A DNA stretch of 64,000 nt from Lacibacter sp. H407 (lineage in GTDB: Bacteria > Bacteroidota > Bacteroidia > Chitinophagales > Chitinophagaceae): assembly GCF_037892605.1 (NCBI RefSeq), contig NZ_JBBKTU010000001.1, forward strand, positions 3,038,001 through 3,102,000. The letters are read 5' to 3'. Under the pieces are notes generated by a model. It was not told the DNA's origin. It made no database searches and saw nothing but the letters and a program-made list of their open reading frames with translations. A program made the translations under genes and the position numbers. Below are positions 8,626 to 15,978 of the stretch, piece by piece. Position 1 is the stretch's first letter. Each line of letters opens with the position of its first letter.

Positions 8626-10398
8626 ATGTCCATCAGGTCGGTTATTCGAAATATTAATCGTTACAGAGCCTCACACATCAGTGAGCGAAATTTTCTTCTG
8701 ATCTCCAGTATTATTGTTGGAGTATCGGTAGGGCTTGTTGCTGTGGCACTGAAGAAAACAGTGCATGCAATTCAGTTTTGGTTGCGTGAATTATTCAGAG
8801 GCCACGATTGGCAATACTTGTATTACTTGTTACCACTCATTGGTATTTTGATCACTGTATTTTATGTACAGAAGATCAGAAAGGGAAAGATCGGAAGAGG
8901 TATCAGCGGTATTATTCAGTCGATCTCTAAGCGTCATGGAAATATTCCACCCGATAATATGTACAGCCATATGGTTACCAGTGCTGTTACTGTAGGGTTT
9001 GGCGGATCGGTTGGACTGGAAGCGCCGATTGTGATTACAGGTTCTGCAGTGGGATCAAATATTGCACGTATATTTTTGCTTAGCCAGAAGGAGCGTGTTG
9101 TATTGCTTGCGTGCGGTGCTGCAGCAGGAATTGCGGCCGTGTTTAATACACCTGTTGCAGGTGTGTTGTTTGCAATGGAAGTATTGCTTGCTGAATTTTC
9201 AATCCCAACATTTATTCCCATTCTTATTGCATCAGCAAGTGGTGCGGTTATCTCCAGGTTATTGTACAATGAGCATTTGTTTTACCTGCTTACAAAAGAG
9301 TGGCAAATTGATGCTATCCCGTTTTACTTATTGCTGGGTGGGTTGTGTGGATTGGTATCAGTTTATTTTATGCGTGTGTATTTCTGGACAGAGAAAAAGT
9401 TTGCAGCTTCTTCTACTATACTTCCCAAAGCAATTGCGGGCGGTTTAACGTTAGGCTTGTTGATTTTCTTTTTTCCTGTGTTGTATGGCGAGGGCTATTC
9501 CACTGTTTCTGCCTTATTTAACGGCGATACAAGTAAGCTGCTTGATAATACATTTTATGGTGAATGGGTTACAAACCCGTATGTGTTACTGCTGGTGGTT
9601 ATTGCCATTGTTTTGTTTAAAGTAGTTGCTTCTGCCATTACAATTAACGCCGGTGGTAACGGTGGTATTTTTGCGCCCACTTTATTTACAGGTGCATTTA
9701 CGGGGTTTGGCTTTGCGCATTTTTTTAATACCACCGGTTGGAAAGAATTACTCACGGTGAACTTTGTTGCGGCAGGAATGGCCGGTATCATCAGTGGTGT
9801 TGTGCACGCACCATTGACTGCTATCTTTTTGATTGCAGAAGTAACAGGCGGTTATACATTGTTTGTACCGTTGATGATCGTGGCAGCAGTAAGTTATTTT
9901 ATCAGCAAGGCATTTGAACCGTATTCTATCTACACCGAAAAACTGGCACAGAAAGGATTTAAAGTAGATGATCGGGAATTGGTGTTGCTCAACAACATCC
10001 GGCCCGAATCAATTTTTGAAAAAGATTTTATTGCATTGCGCAAAGAAGATCGGTTTCGTAAATTATCCGATGCATTCCTTGTAACTGATCAAACGGTTTT
10101 TCCGGTGTTGAATGAGGATCGTCGTTTAACAGGGCTTGTATATATTGATGATGTGAAATCGATTTTGCTGAAAGAAGATGTATTCGATAAAACAGTGATT
10201 GCTGATATCATGGTAAAACCACAATACACGATTTCTGTAAAAGATGATATTCAAAAGATCATGCGCCTGTTTGATTTGTCGGGTTTATGGGTGATACCTG
10301 TTGTACAAACGGATGGTTTGTTTATTGGATTTGCTGATAAACGAAAACTGTTGGGGCTGTTACGTGAAACGCTCAATACGCATCATCTTTCTGAATAA
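8626..10398 (+). CDS. ClC-family chloride channel or Cl-/H+ antiporter with CBS domains
   Basis: 590-residue integral membrane protein. The ClC core (about residues 20-440) shows the selectivity segments GGSVGLEAPI, with gating glutamate E132, AAVFNTPVAGVLFAMEV, and the late GGNGGIFAPTLFTGA segment. Two CBS domains (about residues 460-585) follow and could bind adenine nucleotides or sense ionic strength. The ATG at 8626 lies 5 nt after the preceding stop. Channel versus proton-coupled exchange cannot be settled here. It is convergent with the HAD hydrolase gene, with only 4 nt between the coding ends and no visible terminator. Confidence 0.92.
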   Translation: MSIRSVIRNINRYRASHISERNFLLISSIIVGVSVGLVAVALKKTVHAIQFWLRELFRGHDWQYLYYLLPLIGILITVFYVQKIRKGKIGRGISGIIQSISKRHGNIPPDNMYSHMVTSAVTVGFGGSVGLEAPIVITGSAVGSNIARIFLLSQKERVVLLACGAAAGIAAVFNTPVAGVLFAMEVLLAEFSIPTFIPILIASASGAVISRLLYNEHLFYLLTKEWQIDAIPFYLLLGGLCGLVSVYFMRVYFWTEKKFAASSTILPKAIAGGLTLGLLIFFFPVLYGEGYSTVSALFNGDTSKLLDNTFYGEWVTNPYVLLLVVIAIVLFKVVASAITINAGGNGGIFAPTLFTGAFTGFGFAHFFNTTGWKELLTVNFVAAGMAGIISGVVHAPLTAIFLIAEVTGGYTLFVPLMIVAAVSYFISKAFEPYSIYTEKLAQKGFKVDDRELVLLNNIRPESIFEKDFIALRKEDRFRKLSDAFLVTDQTVFPVLNEDRRLTGLVYIDDVKSILLKEDVFDKTVIADIMVKPQYTISVKDDIQKIMRLFDLSGLWVIPVVQTDGLFIGFADKRKLLGLLRETLNTHHLSE

Positions 10399-10402
10399 GA
10401 AA

Positions 10403-11059
10403 CTACAGCATCTTTAATTTCTCTTCATCAAATTCCATCAGCGATCTTAATTTCAAATCGGCTGCATTCCATTTCGGATGATCATATGCTGCCGTTGCAG
10501 GTACAACCACGCATTTCATACGTGCTGCTTTGGCGGCGATCATACCGTTGAATGAATCTTCGAATGCAATACATTCCATTCCTTTCAAACCAAGCTCCGC
10601 GGCACAATTGAGATATACTTCCGGATGTGGCTTCCCAAACGGAAGTTTTTCGGCCGATGTAATTGCATCAAAACTGTTTTGCAGATCAAGTTTTTTCAAC
10701 ACCACATCTACCAACGAAAGGGGAGAAGAAGTAGCCAGTCCGATTTGAAAGCCCCGCTGTTTGAAAAAATGGATGATGGTATCTACACCTTCAAACACAT
10801 CCGCATTTGCATCAATTTTTTCAATTGCTTTTTGAATGATCGTGTCAACAGCAGTTGGCGCATCCTGCATGGGAAGATCAAAATGACGGAACCAATGTTC
10901 GATCCATTCTTCCGTACGTAAGCCTGTAGAGCTGTGGTATTCTGCGGTTGTCAATTTTTTACCAAACTGTAGTAGCGTTTCGCTCCCTGCATCTTCCCAA
11001 AATGGCTCACTGTCAATGAGTAAGCCATCCATATCAAAAATTACGGCTCTATAAGTCAT
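10403..11059 (-). CDS. HAD hydrolase, hexitol/sugar phosphatase-like
   Basis: 218-residue cytosolic HAD-superfamily hydrolase of the beta-phosphoglucomutase/HxpB-like group. The nucleophile motif FDMDGLLIDSEPFW (Asp9 and Asp11) is followed by a helical cap, GLATSSP motif II, GKPHPEVY with the motif III Lys and CIAFEDSFNGMIAAKAA motif IV. The likely activity is dephosphorylation of a small sugar or polyol phosphate; a phosphoglucomutase role is less likely. The ATG at 11059 is preceded 4 nt upstream by TATTTTTG, a perfect TAnnTTTG box on the minus strand. Confidence 0.85.
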   Translation of the reverse strand: MTYRAVIFDMDGLLIDSEPFWEDAGSETLLQFGKKLTTAEYHSSTGLRTEEWIEHWFRHFDLPMQDAPTAVDTIIQKAIEKIDANADVFEGVDTIIHFFKQRGFQIGLATSSPLSLVDVVLKKLDLQNSFDAITSAEKLPFGKPHPEVYLNCAAELGLKGMECIAFEDSFNGMIAAKAARMKCVVVPATAAYDHPKWNAADLKLRSLMEFDEEKLKML

Positions 11060-11063
11060 GCTG

Positions 11064-11071
11064 CAAAAATA
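11064..11071 (-). promoter_or_regulatory. Promoter -7 box of the HAD hydrolase gene
   Basis: Read on the minus strand the sequence is TATTTTTG, ending exactly 4 nt before the ATG, the same spacing as in the PaiB-like and HsdR-N genes. Transcription would begin at or very near the A of the start codon. Confidence 0.55.
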
Positions 11072-11119
11072 GGCCTGATTTTTTCATATAATCAGGTTGA
11101 AATGAGCGCAAAATTAATG

Positions 11120-11149
11120 TTTGTCAGTATTACCAAATTGTTATCTTGC
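11120..11149 (+). promoter_or_regulatory. Promoter of the plsC-like gene
   Basis: TTTG (11120-11123), an 18-nt spacer and TATCTTGC (11142-11149) resemble the Bacteroidota TTTG/TAnnTTTG promoter with one base missing from the -7 box. It overlaps an in-frame ATG at 11121, which argues that translation begins at the later ATG, 11184. Confidence 0.5.
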
Positions 11150-11183
11150 AACTCCTGTTTACAGGTGTCAATCAACTTTAACC

Positions 11184-11954
11184 ATGTCAAATTTAGTAGA
11201 ACGAATAAAAGAGTTCAACTTGTTGCGTCGTGTTGTGTACGGTGTTGTTGGTGTTATTACTTACCCCGGCATCGCACTTATTAATAAGCTCCAGGTGCAT
11301 GGCGCAGAACGTTTGAAAGATCTTCCCAAACGGAATGTATTGTTTGTAAGCAATCACCAGACTTATTTTGCGGATGTGATCACGTTCCTGCATATTTTCT
11401 TTGCAGCGAAGTGGGGCCGATACAAAGGACTTGGTATACCGTATTACTTGCTCAACCCCATCACAAAAATTTATTATGTAGCCGCAGCCGAAACCATGAA
11501 AGATACATGGCTAACACGTTTGTTTGCCAGTGCAGGCGCACTCACGGTGAAGCGTACATGGAGGGCTGAGGGAAAAGAAGTACAACGTGGATTAGATCCC
11601 GGCGACACACGAAAAATTGCAAGGGCATTGAACGATAGTTGGGTGATCACTTTCCCGCAGGGAACAACAAAACCGTTTGCGCCCGGCCGTAAAGGAACGG
11701 CTTACATCATCAAACAAAACCAACCCATTGTTGTACCAATTGTGATCAATGGATTCTGGCGTGCATTCAATAAAAAGGGATTGAAGTTTAAGAAGAGAGG
11801 AAGTATTTTGTCGGTTACCATCAAGGAGCCGTTAAACATTGATTACAATGCGCCTGTTGAAGATATTCTGGATCAGGTAATGGATGGCATTGAACAAAGT
11901 AAAAAATACATGCTCAAAGGGAAACATCACCTTATGAGCGTAATTGATAAATAA
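11184..11954 (+). CDS. plsC: 1-acyl-sn-glycerol-3-phosphate acyltransferase (PlsC-like)
   Basis: Membrane-associated acyltransferase that converts lysophosphatidic acid to phosphatidic acid in phospholipid synthesis. The HX4D motif is NHQTYFAD (H58, D63 from the chosen start) and the second motif is FPQGTT, where the family usually has FPEGTR, so the canonical Glu is replaced by Gln. I chose ATG 11184 (256 residues) rather than 11121 because a promoter-like sequence covers the earlier ATG. A close hairpin terminator follows. Because of the FPQGT variant, it could act on a related acyl acceptor. Confidence 0.85.
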   Translation: MSNLVERIKEFNLLRRVVYGVVGVITYPGIALINKLQVHGAERLKDLPKRNVLFVSNHQTYFADVITFLHIFFAAKWGRYKGLGIPYYLLNPITKIYYVAAAETMKDTWLTRLFASAGALTVKRTWRAEGKEVQRGLDPGDTRKIARALNDSWVITFPQGTTKPFAPGRKGTAYIIKQNQPIVVPIVINGFWRAFNKKGLKFKKRGSILSVTIKEPLNIDYNAPVEDILDQVMDGIEQSKKYMLKGKHHLMSVIDK

Positions 11955-11981
11955 GATTGCTTGCTGTAACAGATCGTTTTT

Positions 11982-12013
11982 AAAAAAGGATGAATAATTA
12001 TTCATCCTTTTTT
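11982..12013 (+). terminator. Terminator after the plsC-like gene
   Basis: A-rich arm AAAAAAGGATGAAT pairs with ATTCATCCTTTTTT around a 4-nt loop; the T-rich arm supplies the U tract. Confidence 0.85.
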
Positions 12014-12041
12014 ATTTTCGTTGAAGCTGTTGCACCGGCTG

Positions 12042-12071
12042 TTGCAGTGCTTGTATTATTCCCTAACTTTA
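12042..12071 (+). promoter_or_regulatory. Promoter of the K+ channel gene
   Basis: TTG (12042-12044), 19-nt spacer and TAACTTTA (12064-12071) fit the Bacteroidota TTG-N19-TAnnTTTG consensus with one mismatch at the last base. It lies between the first in-frame ATG (12021) and ATG 12093, supporting the latter as start. Confidence 0.6.
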
Positions 12072-12092
12072 AACCACCGCCAAAGCTACTGC

Positions 12093-12920
12093 ATGTATCA
12101 CTCAACCAGAAAGAAAGTACACATCCTTCTTCACCCTGAACTGGGCGAAACGAAATGGGATAAGATCATCAATGCGTTCATTATTTTTCTGATCATTTCA
12201 AATGTATTGGTTGTAATTCTTGAAACAGTTCCGTGGATCCACGACAGGTATCTCACATTTTTTTATTACTTCGATCTTATTTCAGTCATCATTTTTACCA
12301 TTGAGTATGTGTTACGGGTGTGGAGTTGTGATCATGATCCCCGTTACAGTCATACATTTTTTGGGCGGTTAAAATATATGTTTTCGTATGAAGGATTGAT
12401 TGATCTGTTGGCCATTCTCCCTTTTTATGTGCATGTGGTGGTAGGGCTTGACCTACGTGTTTTACGAATGTTGCGGTTACTTCGATTTTTGCGTTTGTTC
12501 CGGCTAACAGCGTATATGAAATCTGCAAAAATGATCCGCAATGTATTTGTAAAAAGAGCAAGTGATCTGAAGTTAAGCGTTGTGCTTATTCTTATACTGA
12601 TCATCATTGCTTCGAGTGTGATGTATTTTGCAGAACACAATGCTCAACCTGCCGTATTCTCCAGTATTCCTGCAACGTTATGGTATGCAATTGTAACCCT
12701 CACCACTGTTGGTTATGGCGATATGATACCGGTTACGATCATCGGAAAAATAATGACCGGCGTTATAATGCTGAGTGGTGTTGCTATTTTCGCTTTACCT
12801 GCCGGGATAATTACAGCAGGTTTTTTAGAAGAGGTGCAACATATGCGTGGAAAGAAAACGGTTCATTGTCCGCATTGTGGTGCAAATTTTCATCCAGACC
12901 ATCATGAACATGGTCATTAG
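12093..12920 (+). CDS. Voltage-gated-type potassium channel
   Basis: 275-residue six-helix ion channel. S1 to S3 lie around residues 28-105, S4 is an Arg-rich helix with RVLRMLRLLRFLRLFRL spacing (voltage sensor), and the pore loop carries the K+ selectivity filter TTVGYGD (T205-D210 core) before S6. ATG 12093 was chosen because a promoter lies just upstream and the extra 24 residues of the longer frame look like translated non-coding DNA. Unusually the cytoplasmic tail ends in a small Cys/His cluster CPHCGANFHPDHHEHGH, which looks able to bind a metal ion. Permeation of K+ is well supported; physiological role is unknown. Confidence 0.9.
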   Translation: MYHSTRKKVHILLHPELGETKWDKIINAFIIFLIISNVLVVILETVPWIHDRYLTFFYYFDLISVIIFTIEYVLRVWSCDHDPRYSHTFFGRLKYMFSYEGLIDLLAILPFYVHVVVGLDLRVLRMLRLLRFLRLFRLTAYMKSAKMIRNVFVKRASDLKLSVVLILILIIIASSVMYFAEHNAQPAVFSSIPATLWYAIVTLTTVGYGDMIPVTIIGKIMTGVIMLSGVAIFALPAGIITAGFLEEVQHMRGKKTVHCPHCGANFHPDHHEHGH

Positions 12921-12948
12921 CAGATGAATATTTAATTTTAGTCTGGGA

Positions 12949-14085
12949 ATGCATATTGTTTATAAACTTATCATCATCTTTCTCTTAGCACAAAGCAATT
13001 TAGTTGCACAGTCGTTTTATATCAAAGGCATCGTAATTGATAACGAAACGAGCGTGCCTCTTGCCAATGCAAGTGTGTTCATCAATAATTCCACAACCGG
13101 TACCGTTACAAACAGCGCAGGGGAATTTCAACTGGGACCTTTTGCGCCAGGTACCTATGAGGTTGTTACTTCTTTTGTAGGGTACGAACGATTACTCTAC
13201 ATTGCCGATATCCGTAACGCTTCAATGAAAATCACTTTCCGAATGACCCGGCGTGAAGAAGAAATGCGTGAGTTGCTGATTTTGCCAGAAGCAACACGGG
13301 TACGATACCTTGAAATTTTTCGAAAAAATTTATTGGGTGAAACCAATGCGGCAAACCGGTCAAAGGTGAAAAATTTGAAAGATGTACAGTTTGCAGCTAC
13401 ACCTAACAAGAACGAATTAGTTGCCTATTGCGATACAACGCTTGTTGTTGACAACCCTGAACTTGGATACATGATCTATTTCGACCTGGTTGAATTTTAT
13501 TTTAACAGTGCAACAGGAGAGTCACGGTTTTTTGGCTATACCCGTTTTGTAGACAAAAATGGCGAAGGCGAAAATAAACGCCGGTGGGCAAAAAGAAGAA
13601 AGGAAGCATATGCAGGAAGTACGATGCATTTTTACCGCAGCTTGGTACAGCGTAAACTAAAGGAAGAACAGTTTACAGTACAGAATATTTACAGGAAGGA
13701 AATGAAACGGGAAGGAGGGATTCCGCAAAACATTACACTCAACCTCGGAGGAAGCAACAGTATTGATATTGCAGTGCCGGTTACCGAAGACAGTTTGTTG
13801 CGTGTTTACAGCGACTCAGGTTATACGATCTATGAAATTAAAACAGCCGATCGCCTGCGTGTATTATATGCAAAAAACACAGCACTGAAGCAGGATATTA
13901 CAAAGAACAGAATTGTGGGCGGCCAGCCAAGAGATGGAACTGTCGCCGGTCTACACCCTTTTCAACCACCTATTCTTGTTGACTACCGTGGAAGGTTACT
14001 TACACCTATGGCTGCTTACAATGATGGGATGTGGGCCTTTGAACGATTGGCCAATATGTTGCCGGAAGATTATGAGCCGGAGTAG
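12949..14085 (+). CDS. Exported carboxypeptidase-regulatory-domain protein
   Basis: 378 residues with a signal peptide (about 1-20, ending VAQS) and an N-terminal CarboxypepD_reg-like beta-sandwich (about residues 22-105; IKGIVIDNETSVPLANASVFINN and GTVTNSAGEFQL are typical). The remaining part is a beta-rich region without a family I can name; similar architectures are common in Bacteroidota envelope proteins of unknown role. No TonB-dependent barrel follows, so it is not a receptor. Starts 28 nt after the channel gene, so cotranscription is possible. The gene is convergent with the thioesterase gene. Confidence 0.7.
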   Translation: MHIVYKLIIIFLLAQSNLVAQSFYIKGIVIDNETSVPLANASVFINNSTTGTVTNSAGEFQLGPFAPGTYEVVTSFVGYERLLYIADIRNASMKITFRMTRREEEMRELLILPEATRVRYLEIFRKNLLGETNAANRSKVKNLKDVQFAATPNKNELVAYCDTTLVVDNPELGYMIYFDLVEFYFNSATGESRFFGYTRFVDKNGEGENKRRWAKRRKEAYAGSTMHFYRSLVQRKLKEEQFTVQNIYRKEMKREGGIPQNITLNLGGSNSIDIAVPVTEDSLLRVYSDSGYTIYEIKTADRLRVLYAKNTALKQDITKNRIVGGQPRDGTVAGLHPFQPPILVDYRGRLLTPMAAYNDGMWAFERLANMLPEDYEPE

Positions 14086-14092
14086 CGAACGG

Positions 14093-14605
14093 CTAATCCA
14101 CAAACAACGCCTTCAACTCCGCTGCATCATTCGGTTTCATTTTTCCGCCAAGGATCAAACGCAATTGACGGCGGCGTAATGCACCGTCAAATAATTTTAC
14201 TTCTTCTTCTGTTTCGGGAATTAACTGCGGAACGGGTTTTGGTCGGCGGTTGGGATCGAGTGCTACGAATGTATAATACGCTTCATTGCTTTTGTAACGG
14301 TATTGCTGCACGGTATCTTCACCCCACACTTTCATGTGCACTTCCATTGAACTATTAAATGCTCTTGTAACTTTTGCTTCAATGTGTACAACGTTGCCCA
14401 ACTTGATCGGGTTCTCAAATGAAATATTATCAACACTGGCTGTAACTACAGGTGAGTTACAATGTTTGCCTGCAGCCAATGCCGAGGCAATGTCCATCCA
14501 ATACATTAAACGACCGCCCATGAGGTTGCCAAATACATTGGTATCGTTCGGGAGTACCAACTCGGTCATTATGATAAACGATTCTTTTGCTGTTTTGCTG
14601 TTCAT
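14093..14605 (-). CDS. Acyl-CoA thioesterase (hotdog fold, YciA/BFIT-like)
   Basis: 170-residue cytosolic hotdog-fold thioesterase expected to hydrolyse acyl-CoA esters. The diagnostic N-terminal segment TNVFGNLMGGRLMYWMDIASALAAGKHC carries the catalytic Asp and the substrate-binding helix, and DNISFENPIKLGNVVHIEAKV is the central strand of the fold. C-terminal tail has no extra domain. The coding end lies 7 nt from the convergent preceding gene. Substrate chain length cannot be inferred. Confidence 0.88.
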   Translation of the reverse strand: MNSKTAKESFIIMTELVLPNDTNVFGNLMGGRLMYWMDIASALAAGKHCNSPVVTASVDNISFENPIKLGNVVHIEAKVTRAFNSSMEVHMKVWGEDTVQQYRYKSNEAYYTFVALDPNRRPKPVPQLIPETEEEVKLFDGALRRRQLRLILGGKMKPNDAAELKALFVD

Positions 14606-14716
14606 GTAAAAATATTTTTACCACAAAGGCCCTAAGGCACAAAATGCACAAAGGAAATTCTTTGAGTCTTTGTGGCCAGAAAAAATCCCTCTCGGTTGGG
14701 AGAGGGATTGTATGAG

Positions 14717-15766
14717 TTAGATCACCAACATCGCATCTCCATAACTGAAGAAACGGTATTTGTCTTTAATTGCTTTTTTGTACGCTTCCATTGTAAGATC
14801 GTAACCGGCAAATGCACAGGTCATGATCAACAAACTTGTTTTCGGCAAGTGGAAGTTGGTTACCAATGAATCGGCAATATTAAAATTGTAAGGAGGGTGA
14901 ATAAAAATATTCGTCCAGCCTTCACTTGGTTTTAATAATTGCTGTGCAGTAAAGGATGTTTCCAATGCACGCATTGTAGTGGTGCCCACAGAACAGATGC
15001 GGTTTTTTCCTTCTTTTGCTTTGTTTACAATTTTGCAGGAAAAATCATCGATCTTATAATACTCTGCATCCATTTTATGTTTGCTCAAATCTTCTACTTC
15101 AATTGGACGGAACGTTCCTAAACCCGTGTGCAGTGTTACTTCTGCAAAACGGATACCTTGAATTTCCAAACGTTTGATCAACTCCTGGCTAAAGTGCATA
15201 CCCGCCGTAGGAGCTGCAACCGCACCTTCGTGTTTTGCAAACACAGTTTGGTAACGCTCACGATCTTCATCATCCGGCTTACGCTTAATATATTTTGGAA
15301 GTGGTGTTTCCCCCATCGCATACAATACAGTGCGGAACTCTTCATCAGTACCATCAAACAAGAAACGAATGGTACGTCCACGTGAAGTAGTGTTGTCAAT
15401 TACTTCAGCAACCAGATCTTCTGTTTCACCGAAATATAATTTGTTACCAACACGTATCTTTCTTGCGGGATCAACGATCACATCCCACAAACGGTTTTGC
15501 TTATTTAATTCACGGAGAAGAAACACTTCAATTTTAGCACCTGTCTTTTCCTTGCGGCCATACATACGGGCAGGAAATACTTTGGTGTTGTTAACTACAA
15601 AAACATCTTTGTCGTCGAAGTATTCCATGATGTCACGGAACTGGCGGTTTTCGATTTGTCCGGTTTTGCGGTGAACCACCATCAAACGGCTGTCTTCACG
15701 TTTTTTTGTAGGATTCTGGGCAATGAGATTGAGGGGTAGGTCGAACGTAAACTGTGATAACTTCAT
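14717..15766 (-). CDS. queA: tRNA preQ1(34) S-adenosylmethionine ribosyltransferase-isomerase
   Basis: Cytosolic enzyme that transfers and isomerises the ribosyl moiety of SAM onto preQ1 in tRNA, giving epoxyqueuosine. The 349 residues cover the whole family length. Recognisable segments: [12 protein letters not shown] at the N terminus, [43 protein letters not shown] and [13 protein letters not shown] 15766 gives the typical [11 protein letters not shown] start. No other queuosine gene is nearby. The upstream 200 bp contain a foldable 89-bp element (15785-15873) that does not look like any preQ1 riboswitch class I know. Confidence 0.96.
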   Translation of the reverse strand: MKLSQFTFDLPLNLIAQNPTKKREDSRLMVVHRKTGQIENRQFRDIMEYFDDKDVFVVNNTKVFPARMYGRKEKTGAKIEVFLLRELNKQNRLWDVIVDPARKIRVGNKLYFGETEDLVAEVIDNTTSRGRTIRFLFDGTDEEFRTVLYAMGETPLPKYIKRKPDDEDRERYQTVFAKHEGAVAAPTAGMHFSQELIKRLEIQGIRFAEVTLHTGLGTFRPIEVEDLSKHKMDAEYYKIDDFSCKIVNKAKEGKNRICSVGTTTMRALETSFTAQQLLKPSEGWTNIFIHPPYNFNIADSLVTNFHLPKTSLLIMTCAFAGYDLTMEAYKKAIKDKYRFFSYGDAMLVI

Positions 15767-15784
15767 ACTGCGTTTTATAATTTT

Positions 15785-15873
15785 AGTAACGGGTGCAAAC
15801 GCAGCGTTGAGGTGAGTATTCGGGAGTGACTCTCCAAACCCCGTCTTACGGCACCGGGTTTGAACCTGTTACT
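15785..15873. other. Structured 89-bp intergenic element of unknown type
   Basis: AGTAACGGG (15785-15793) can pair with CCTGTTACT (15865-15873) as nine continuous pairs including one G-U when read on the + strand. Inside are GGAG/CTCC, CCGT/ACGG and AAACC/GGTTT helices. On the + strand a run of five T follows directly. It sits 19 nt from the queA start on the queA side. Either a queA leader structure, a small RNA or a terminator is possible; the closing G-U pair favours the + strand as the RNA. Confidence 0.4.
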
Positions 15874-15935
15874 TTTTAATGCGTGCGAAGGTAAGGAATT
15901 TAGGCGAAAATCGGGGAATTTTATCCACAAACAAA

Positions 15936-15963
15936 GCTGCAAGCTATTAGCTGATCGTTGCGA
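15936..15963. repeat. Short heptanucleotide-periodic tract
   Basis: Reads GCTGCAA, GCTATTA, GCTGATC, GTTGCGA, four units in 7-nt register. Similar 7-nt periodicity occurs before era (30526-30556) and in the ABC protein linker (16771-16877). Confidence 0.4.
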
Positions 15964-15978
15964 ACTTATTCATCAAGT

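Noticed and set aside
15785-15873. tRNA-like gene: seven-pair acceptor-like ends and a TTCAAAC T-loop-like string on the minus strand
   Set aside because: The D arm and anticodon arm cannot be placed, and the T-loop string is at the wrong end relative to the acceptor-like helix. Kept only as an unidentified structured element.
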